Shown one piece after another: positions 55,507 through 64,000 of a stretch of DNA of 64,000 nt (within the stretch, counting starts at the first letter, position 1; every line of letters begins with the position of its first letter). The stretch lies in assembly GCA_963920765.1 (NCBI GenBank), contig OY987249.1, forward strand, positions 17,952,483-18,016,482, given 5' to 3'. The translations under genes and the position numbers were made by a program. The notes under the pieces were generated by a model that was not told the origin of the DNA, did no database searches, and saw only the letters and a program-made list of their open reading frames with translations. The stretch is from Ulota crispa (Eukaryota; Streptophyta; Bryopsida; Orthotrichales; Orthotrichaceae).

Positions 55507-55839
55507 AATGCTTGAGCAAGATGCGTGAAACAGTCTTGGTTTGTAGACGTCACCAAGCCCAACCTAGCCAGTTGCTGTTGCATTGCACAGTGTGCACGTT
55601 TTATATTTGGGTTCTTGCACAAGATTTCTTCAGAACCAGTTTGTCGAACAAACAACAATAAAGTAACCTTCCCCATTCTCGAGCGGTCCCCAAAGCTAGT
55701 CTATATTACTGAGGTGTTCACCATTTACTGTGAATCCAAAGTGGAGTAGTGAGTGCCACTTGCACAAGCAAATCTTGCCACATGTCAACTTAGGAGCTAG
55801 TTTGGGAGGGTTGGGATTAGAAATGTCAAGTATATGTAT

Positions 55840-58800
55840 AGGAACACATCCAAACAATTGCAAGGATAGTCTAAAATTGCTTTTAAGGATAAAGGCAGAG
55901 TTTCTAAATGCGCAAATTCTCTTGTTGGCTTACGATTTGAGTGCACAGAAAATACGGGAAGTGGGAAACATGAGGCCGTGTATGTTGGGTGAGAGCCTGC
56001 TAGAGATGATGGTGTTACTGCTAGCCAACGTCGGCCAAAATAATTGCCCGGTAGTATTCGTGTGTCACATATTCACAGTCTTGGAGGGCTAATTGCAAAA
56101 AAGATCGTTGTGAAGTGTGACTCATCAGCTGGTGACAATCCAAAGTACCGGAACCTGTTACAAAACATTAGGGCCTTCTTTTTCTTCGCCACTCCGCATG
56201 GAGGGTCTGAGTTGGTTGCATAGCCTAATAATACAATCAAATGGTTACATCGTTAAAACAAGCTCATTGGTGGCATACTTAAAATGCAAAGAACCCAACA
56301 GAAGCGACTTCCATGCCAAATTTTTAAGAGTCATGTACGGGGTCATGAAGAATTGCAAGGTTCGTAATATTGCTGAGGGACAACAGACAAAGGTGCATGT
56401 TCTTGAGTCTCATTATTTGACTCATCAGGTGGATCACTCTTTGTATGTTGAGTATCCTCCATGTGACAAGGGATATTTTTTAGGGGGTTATTTGCCTCTC
56501 ATGCAAAAATAAAAGGGCCTCTATAATTATATAATTTGACAAAATGACCTAAATTAAAGCACTCTATAATTACTTATATAGCCTAAAAATTTTCATTTTT
56601 TTTATAAGGAAAAAAAAATGAATTGTCAAGCAAAGTGATAGCATAAGGTTTTAGGTATGAGGTACAAAAAAAACATGTGAATATTTGATGATTAGTATTT
56701 AATATTGTAGGAAAATTAGTTTTCTTGTTTGCAACCTATTTTTTTGTTAAGATATTTTAGTTAGTGCCCAAGTTGGTGTGTTAGATTTTGCGTTTTTTTC
56801 ACATCGTTTTTTTTTTGGGACTCTAACTAGGTTACATTTGTTTACACAAATTTTGATATTTATTTCCCTTCTTATTTTTTTTGTTAAACAATTTTGTTGG
56901 GCTTATAATTATATTTGATTTTGACACCTTACTTTTTGCTATGATGTAGGCTATGACACTTTGATTGATTTTAAATTTTGAGTTTTTCTCCCTTCTTATC
57001 ATTTTTGTTAAGTCACATTTACTTTGACTTTTCATCTAATCCAGCATGGCCCTTTGAATATCCAGCTGCATGTACAGGTCAATACTAGATACAATCTTGT
57101 GCTCCTTTATTTATTGTAAAATATACTAAAGCCTTAGATTAATAGTGTATCTATATTATTTATATTGGATTTAGTACTTTGAATGCTTTCTTCTTTATTT
57201 GTAAGTTTGTTATAGGTTTTATCATAAATGAATAAAAACCCTTACTATATTATGCCGCACGTCAATTCTAAAATGCGTTAAGTGATCCACCTAATTTTGA
57301 CTTGCTTTCAGTGAACCAGATTGTTTGATTTGTAGATTGCAAACACTATGAAATGCTTTTTGACAACAACTTTCATGGTGACTTGGCTCTTACAACTCGG
57401 TTCTTTTTCTTAGATGTTGAAGATATATAAGTAGGTTGTGCCAAAACATTCAGCACAATTTCCAAGCGTGTGGAATTGCCTGATGCTAAATCATGCCAAT
57501 CACATCATTGTGTGCAAAATCCAAAATACTCAGGATATTGGTTACTTGAAGTTGACTAGTTGCATCAATGAGGTGATTCGGGAACATTTTAGCTCTGTCT
57601 TGGTGCATCTTCATTTGAAGCCTATTAGTATAGATAACATAATCACTGAGGTCTGTAGGAGTCTGGAATCTAGCAAAGTCTCTATGCTTGGCTTGTTTGG
57701 AATGGGAGGCGTGGGGAAGATGACCTTGAGCAAGACGGTTTACAACCTCAAGGCTAGTGACTATACTAAATCGTGCTTTTTAGAAGTCATATCAAGAAAA
57801 GTTGAAGATATTCAAAATGAACTACTTTGAAAGCTTTGTACTGTGAATCTTGACAAATATGAACATGTGGGGATGCATCAATTTTGACATGATCAAGAAG
57901 TGCTTTGCGGCGGAAAGGATGTTAGTAGTGATTGACAATGTGACTTCTTGAGGGTACCTTGAAGAGTTGCAGGTGTTTTGTGCGTTTGATACTAGGAGCT
58001 AGTGCAAAATGATAATAACCGGTTGAAATAGAGGAATATTGCCCAAGTATGAGAAGTTGGACACGATGAACATTATTTTTGTGGACGGGATCAAGGATGA
58101 GGAAGGCTTTGACATGCAATTGTTTGCTTAGCATGCTTTCAAATCCGTCAACAATGAGGATGTGAAAGAGAGTTATTGTGAAGCTGTGCAATGGGCTCCC
58201 CTTGAACATGGAAGTGATTGGCGCATACCTTGGTAAAGAATACAAAGGAGGCAACAAAGAAGATCTTTGCAAGTGGACTAATTTATGGCGGGACGCATAT
58301 GAAAAATTACAAACAACGCAAAGCTTGGATGGGGATGTGGATGAGAGACTTTGGAGCAGTTTACAAGTGAATTATGACGGCCTAGCACCACGTGAGAGGG
58401 CCATGTTCTTGGACTTTGCTTGCATATTTTCAGACAAGGATGCTGCACACCTTGGTGAAATCAAATGGATTTGGGACTCAAAGAGTGGGGTACAAAACTC
58501 ACTGAATAAGTCACTGCTCAAAGAGCGCAGGAATAAATATCACGGTAGAGGTGAGTTTTTATGCACGATCGGTTGTGGGACATGGGCCAATATCTATTGT
58601 TGAAGGAGGAGGTAAAGCAGCGCCCAATCTAATTATGAGACGACGACAAAGATGATAAAATTTCAAAGGATGTAAGGGATCTAAAGGTAATTGCACACTT
58701 CTTGGACAAAGTGTGCCCCCATGATTAGCATGGGGTTTAGCAAAAAAATTCTTATCATGGAGCATGTAACATATATGTATTTGCGTGGATACAAGTATTG

Positions 58801-59590
58801 GTTTGATTGAACAGTAGTGTGTGGGTGATGCAAGATTGCATCAATGATTTGATTGTGCCATTAGTTACTGGTTTGAATGAACGGAAGGGTTCACAAACCC
58901 CCTATTATTATTCCAAGTTAAGGGTGGAGCACGTAGATAATTGCTCTGAACCTTCCAAGTTGGATGATTGCCTATCCGAGTGCTTGGGGGAATTGAGGTG
59001 GCTTTGCCTCAATAGTTCAAGATTTACGGACCTTGGCATGCAAACGTTGAGTTCATTCAAAAACCTTTGTGTATTGCAAATGTATTTGTGTCATGATATG
59101 GTGGACATTCCTTTGGACCTCGGCAGATTAAGCAACTTGGTTGAACTTACATTATACACATGCCGCAATCTTCAAAACTTGCCCAGCTCAATAGGCAAGT
59201 TGAAAAAGCTCAAGATACTTTGTGTGTGCAATTGTGGATTACAATCATTTCCACCAGATGTGGGCAATCTTTCATAGTTGGAGGAGCTATCTTTTTATGG
59301 CTATTATAAAATAATAATTGGCCAGAATTTGCGGTTGCGTTGTGCTGATCGGCTTGAGAAGCTGTGGTTGTCCTTTGTTCCATGACTTGTCTACCTCCTT
59401 GCCGTCAGCTGACGTCGTTTTGGGTGGAGTCCAAAGAGGAAGTGGAAGAGTTTCCTCCTGATTTCTTCCTGGTTGACATGCCAAAATTGAGGTCTGTTAG
59501 GGTGGAAAATGTTGGGTCTTGGAAGGTAGTGTTGCACAATCCGATGGTTCAGCGCTTGAGGTCAACAATTGTAGCATCCTGGGAGTGATC
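55840..59590 (+). pseudogene. Alpha/beta-hydrolase - NB-ARC - LRR resistance-type gene relic (HNL class)
   Basis: Segments in order: NAQILLLAYDLSAQ and NNCPVVFVCH, then SLGGLIAKKIVV and FFFFATPHGGSEL of a lipase-like alpha/beta hydrolase (55890-56220); IAEGQQTKV to 56500; a 900-base AT-rich gap; the NB-ARC P-loop GMGGVGKMTL near 57700, kinase-2 LVVIDNV near 57920, CNGLPL near 58190, YDGLAPRERAMFLDFACIF and MHD at 58561-58569; then LRRs (58920-59280) and further fragments. Intact members are intracellular immune receptors. Here there are many stops and frame changes, the P-loop reads GKM not GKT, and the hydrolase nucleophile elbow begins with C rather than G. Hydrolase-NBS-LRR order is known from liverworts. 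Exact ends are uncertain. Confidence 0.82.
56513..57437. other. AT-rich gap inside the HNL relic
   Basis: Separates the hydrolase and NB-ARC segments. No coding features. Two related T-rich phrases (cccttcttattttttttgtt, cccttcttatcatttttgtt) occur about 120 bases apart. It may be an ancestral intron or an insertion. Confidence 0.4.
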
Positions 59591-60209
59591 ACGAACCCTA
59601 ATGGTTCTATTCAAAACCTAGAGGTTTCAAGAACTAGTCTTAGAGGCATAGTTCGTACATATTTGCGTGCATGTTGTAGACTTTTTGATATCACAAATCA
59701 AATTGTTACAGTTGCAAATATATTGTGCAATTCATTGCATCTGCAAGTTGTTTTAGAGACGGGTCCAAATTTCATAATTTGGGCAGTCACGTTTTACCTT
59801 TAAATGCAACATCAATTATTTTTACGTGTGAATGGAAATGATAACATGGGGGGTTTGTTATTCTAACATGCAATCCCTTCCAATGACAACTGAATTCTGT
59901 GGATGGTATTTTGTTTATTTTACTTCTTAAATGTAAATGTAAACAGGTTTAACTTCTTACATTTCATGAATTAGAAGTTCTTTTTTCAGCAGTACACAAC
60001 TGTGCAAAACAGAACTTGTAGAGATAGAGCCCAAACATCCATCCAATTTAAAAGAATAATTCATCATACATACAATAGAATAAACAGTGTAATATGGAAA
60101 CTCTTCTGAAATTGATTAGAATGAAGGTTTAACACATGGTACATGTCTCGGTATAACTTAAGAAAACGAGACAGAAAAAAAGGATGAAAAAAAAGAAGAA
60201 AAGAAAACC
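59591..60209. other. Spacer between the HNL relic and the convergent 60210 gene
   Basis: AT-rich; holds the last traces of the relic and the 3' region of the minus-strand gene. No other feature seen. Confidence 0.4.
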
Positions 60210-63200
60210 CTAAACGTTGGCATAATCGCCAATCCTCAAGCCTACAACCATCCAGCAATCTCTGAAAGCGCCACTTACAACCTGCATAAACCACGGCACT
60301 TTCAGTAAAAACCAAGATTTTTGCTTGTGTCACACCCCAACGAAAGACCTTGCAAATCGCAGACTTCAGTGCTCAAACAAGCCTGGAGAAACTTTCGGTT
60401 GCACAAGTCGAAGAGACAAGCATTTGAGATAACAAAAAAAACCGCAAAAAGGACAGTTATTTAGGGTTTGTTTGACCTAATTTTTTTCAACGTTTCGCTT
60501 TACATTACTTGGTCATGCATGCGTTTTATCGTTTGATTCAATATAAACAAAAAAATAGTTATCATTTGTGAGAAAATCATTTGGGTTTTACTGAACATTG
60601 TAGAATCCTTTTTAACATGATCTTCAAAGTTTCTCCATTCAAGTTTTTCCTCTTGAAAGTTTCGGGATCTTCAAAACATTCGTTTCAAACTTGATATCTC
60701 AAGCCTAATGCTTCGACCTATGTAATATAGAGCAGTACAGAATGTGCAAAAACCGGCGAGGTTAGAGGCAAAAGAGCGTACCCTCTCTAAACAAAAAGTG
60801 AAGACCCTCTGAATTTCTTCTCCGTCTTCTAAGGTAAACTTCACCTTCACTGCTTGTAGACCTCTCTTATCTCGTGGTCCATGAAACACCATCGGTGATA
60901 CCATCTGCAAGACAGTGAGAGGGTCAACATGAAATTAACTTCAAAAGGTTGGTGAGCGAATAAGGATGCATTATATATAGGGAAATGCTCAACAAAGAGG
61001 GCATTACGCAAAACAAATGATGACAAGTAGGACAAAGCCCAACAAGGAAACATTCTTTTGCATAAAGCCCAGTGAGTTGAGCATTAGCTGGCGTAAATCA
61101 CTATAGGAAATTCGGCAATGAAGAGTACACAGATTCATACCTCCCACTCTGAGAAGTTGAGAAGAGGTGAATACATGGGATCTCGGACAGTCTTCCCGAA
61201 TTCCTCCAGGGTCAAGTATCTTTCAGCTGCATCCCAAGCTCTGGCAGCGTTCACTGGCCCCCTTACCTGAACCCCAAGGGTTTCCAATGTAAATCAGGTT
61301 CAGATTATGAGCATATTAAGCCCTCCATGCTCAAGCATTAAAAAGTATAAAAACAAAGCAAAAAACAGTTCATTTGAAAAGCTAACAACCAATCGTAGCA
61401 AATTTCAAGACATGTTTGTGTTGTTGATGATTTCTTCTTTCTATTGGTACATTTTGTTTATCTTACTTGACCCTTTTGGCACTCACGAATTAAAACCAAA
61501 TTTACGCAAAAAAAAGTTAAAAATTCACAATATGATGCAAATTGTCGTCAACACTAGAATTTATTTGGACCAAAAAGTAATTATTTATATATCTATTGAG
61601 CTTTAAATGAAATCATTTCAGAGCTTCAAAGAAGGGATGTTTAGCATATCTTCAAAAGGGAGAAAGTTCGCTCAACAAGATTGTGGTTTCTAGAGTTCAC
61701 TTTTTGTTTTCAGTGCTGAGGAAACCTACATGTGGGAATACTAGTTTTTTCCTTGCAAAGAAAGAGTTTTATTTGAAATGGATAGATATGAAAGGTTTAG
61801 ACAAAGGCTTACCTTGCCAGCAAGGATCTCCTCCACCCTAGCGGGCATTGCAAAAGCGAAAGCTGTTTTGATGCCACTATCTTCCTCTGGCCAATCATTT
61901 CGCATCAACGCATCCATCTACACACAGCAAGGGATGTCACTCACAGTAAAGCTAATAAATCCCCGCCATGACGACAAGTGTACACTCCACGTCATCACAA
62001 CTGTTTCAGAAATGTACTTGTGCTAGAAATATCTCTCAGTGCTATTGCAACAGATTATGTAAGATAAAGGAACATCTTCACATTTCTGAGCCTAATGTTC
62101 ATGTTTCACTTTCTGAAATGCTTGTTCAAGGTAGACCCAGATCCTTCAACATGGGTAACAGATGAGTATCTCCTTCAAATGTGCAGTTTAAGGCTTAAGA
62201 CAAAGTTGCACCCTCTCTCAAACAAGGAATCGTTAAAAAAAATTCCTGCACCAACCTGGAGGACGAGGCACAAGAAGCTCTTTTACCTGAACCCTAACAA
62301 CAGTGGTAGGGGGCATGAGAGCGGTGGGCTTGCGTCCCTCTAACGGCCACCGCTGTTGTGTAGAATCCACATGCTGCATGAACTCCGCAAGCATCGTGTC
62401 TGCATCGGTGCTCTCACCATTGCTCCCTGCCTTACCACAAATCACTTTTCAATTAAGAACCAAAAAAAAAGCTCAAAACAATATCAAATGCAGATGTAAT
62501 AAGCTTACCATTAATAACAACAGAATTATCCGAAATAATCAAATTAAACCTGCCATTTCGAAAGATCAAGTGGTCGAGACAGATGTAAAAAGCTTATGGA
62601 AACTTATGAAACGCGTGAGCCTTCACAGCTTTCCAACAAAATTATTAAACAAAACCTGGTTACAAACTCACCTTTTCAGTCAACCTAGATTGTTTTCTAA
62701 GACGTTTCTGACAATATTGTAGAGAGACTAGTCATAGAAAAGAGAAGAATAATGCAATTGTTGAGATACCTCTCTATAATCACACTGCTTATACCTACTC
62801 TATGCTTATATCACTACCATACCAGTCGATGGAATTCATATGAATGTCTCCCTACTTAATTGCCACCTTCCTATAACTGAAGCTAAAAGATCACTGGAAG
62901 TCTAGTATTACTGAAAGTCTCTTATGAGCCACTCTAAACCCTAAAATTCAGAAGACAAAACCTAAAATTGAGGAAAAACGCTCAAATGGACTATCTCATT
63001 TCAAGCCAACCCTCGAGTTTCCAACGCGCACAGAAGGAAACAGCAATTAGCTGAAATACACTCAAATCTCTTGAATCTAACCACTTAGGGTTCCAATTTG
63101 AATGTAGCAACAGGCACTGAAAGTGTAGCAAATTTGTAGGGAATTCTAGAATGTCGTGTAGAGAAGGTCATAATGAATGAAGTGGTTTGAGTGTAAATGC

Positions 63201-63418
63201 AAACCAGATGCAGCGCGAGCTACTACGACGCAAGGAGGATGCATCCGCACGGCGAGTGCAGCTCCCCTGCTGTTTTGAAATGCTGTTGTTCCTGCGAATT
63301 GGCACGTCTTCTTCTTCCATGAATTCAGAGACTTTGCAGCAGCAGGAGCAGGAGCAGCATCGGCGCCCCGTCGCTGATCCTTGCACAGCCAGCAGGGGTG
63401 CGGTGCAAGGGAGGCCAT
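60210..63418 (-). CDS. Plastid-targeted conserved protein of unknown function (DUF4864/NTF2-like?), 6 exons
   Basis: Minus-strand exons: 63418-63205, 62426-62287, 61917-61813, 61266-61141, 60904-60782, 60281-60210, giving 780 bases and 259 residues. All phases agree and all introns are GT-AG. Exon 1 (about 71 residues) is rich in Ala, Ser, Lys and Arg with few acids, a probable chloroplast transit peptide that includes a run coded by GCN repeats. The mature part runs TMLAEFMQHV, VVRVQMDALMRND, AFAFAMPARVEE, AWDAAERYLTLEEF, YSPLLNF, MVFHGPRDKRGLQAVKV, FTFCLER and DCWMVVGLR. The pattern (QxxALxxND, AFxFA, YxxLL, final VGLR) resembles DUF4864/NTF2-like proteins of plants, algae and bacteria, but this is recalled, not searched. 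Function unknown. An in-frame ATG at 63685 exists; 63418 has the better context. Confidence 0.82.
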
Positions 63419-63627
63419 CGCCGCCGAAAGCTTCAAAAACTTCAAAAGCTTCGAAATTCTAAAGCAAGCGACCGCAATCTTTTTGCAATCCTGTTGTTGT
63501 AAAGGGGTCCCGCGGTTACAGGTCCCGCGCTCACAGGGAAGACTTCTTCTTTCATATAACTGTGCGGGGATGACTCCCCTATGCCCAGTGTCCAGGGGTT
63601 TTTGAGCTTGACTGGTAAAAACCCGGC
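63419..63627 (-). promoter_or_regulatory. Probable promoter or leader of the 60210-63418 gene
   Basis: A short GC-richer stretch upstream of the minus-strand start and before a repeat at 63628. It stays open in frame but looks non-coding. No clear TATA box. Confidence 0.3.
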
Positions 63628-63950
63628 ATAAGGTAGGAGCACCCATAAACGTCAAACTAAGGGTTTTGAACATGATGAGTATCAATAAACAGTTAGTAAA
63701 TTATAGGATTCTAAGAAAAAAAAGTGAGTTTGCACTTTCAAATGTATTATTTGGATATTGTGAGAATAAGTTGTGAATTTTTAAAGGCCAAACTGTCATT
63801 GCACCCATAATCACTTTTAAGATTTCATGTTCACATGTTGTATATTCTTGTCATTACATCTATTCATTTCCACAAATTTTTCCAAGATTTCAAAGGTGAC
63901 GGTTATGGGGACACTAACGCTTATGGGTGCTCTTACCTTATTTCTTATTT
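63628..63950. repeat. Dispersed element with TAAGGTAGGAGCACCCATAA ends
   Basis: Ends TAAGGTAGGAGCACCCATAA and, complemented, TAAGGTAAGAGCACCCATAA are strong inverted repeats. The interior is homologous to 24014-24335. It lies within 210 bases of the start codon of the minus-strand gene. Confidence 0.75.
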
Positions 63951-64000
63951 TAACCGGCTTTTTGAGTGCATGCACCGGATATTGCCTACATTTGTATATT

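Noticed and set aside
56513-57437. Separate gene between the hydrolase and NB-ARC relics
   Set aside because: Only T-rich, low-complexity sequence with short frames is present.

Overview
The window is nuclear DNA from a land plant. It has split genes with plant-type introns, chloroplast transit peptides, a plant 3-ketoacyl-CoA synthase and a receptor-like kinase. The best clue to the lineage is a decayed disease-resistance gene at 55.8-59.6 kb, whose alpha/beta-hydrolase-like segment precedes NB-ARC and LRR segments. That domain order (HNL) is known from liverworts, so I infer a bryophyte, most likely a Marchantia-like liverwort. This rests on family knowledge, not on a database search.

Six genes look intact. 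A single-exon 3-ketoacyl-CoA synthase lies at 783-2345 (+). A plastid BASS-family transporter has eight exons over 10725-23491 (+). An LRR receptor-like kinase has three exons over 25193-28662 (-). A short SARAF-like ER membrane protein has about six exons over 38692-41379 (+). Ribosomal protein eL31 has two exons over 44868-46879 (+). A plastid-targeted protein of unknown function, resembling DUF4864, has six exons over 60210-63418 (-). For every multi-exon model the splice phases agree and the total coding length is a multiple of three. The HNL relic at 55840-59590 (+) is a pseudogene.

Most other identifiable sequence is short non-autonomous DNA transposons. The dominant class has ends of the form CCCYTAAA, is flanked by TTAA, and often folds back; about 18 members can be delimited. 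Three cases where one member sits inside another element, next to an uninterrupted copy or arm, show that TTAA is the duplicated target. This resembles piggyBac, but no transposase is visible. Other groups are CACTA-ended MITEs, PIF/Harbinger-like MITEs with TTA/TAA duplications, foldbacks with 9-bp duplications, a decayed Tc1/mariner element with terminal repeats of about 220 bp, and an unusual element with AGTGGGTGTCA ends that carries 21-bp minisatellite arrays in inverted orientation.

The genes are functionally unrelated housekeeping, metabolic and signalling genes with no operon-like order. The introns of the BASS gene and of eL31 have been enlarged by transposon insertion. The eL31 promoter carries a telo-box and three site II motifs inside a 17-bp tandem repeat. 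I saw no tRNA, rRNA, CRISPR array or retroelement, but could run no search.
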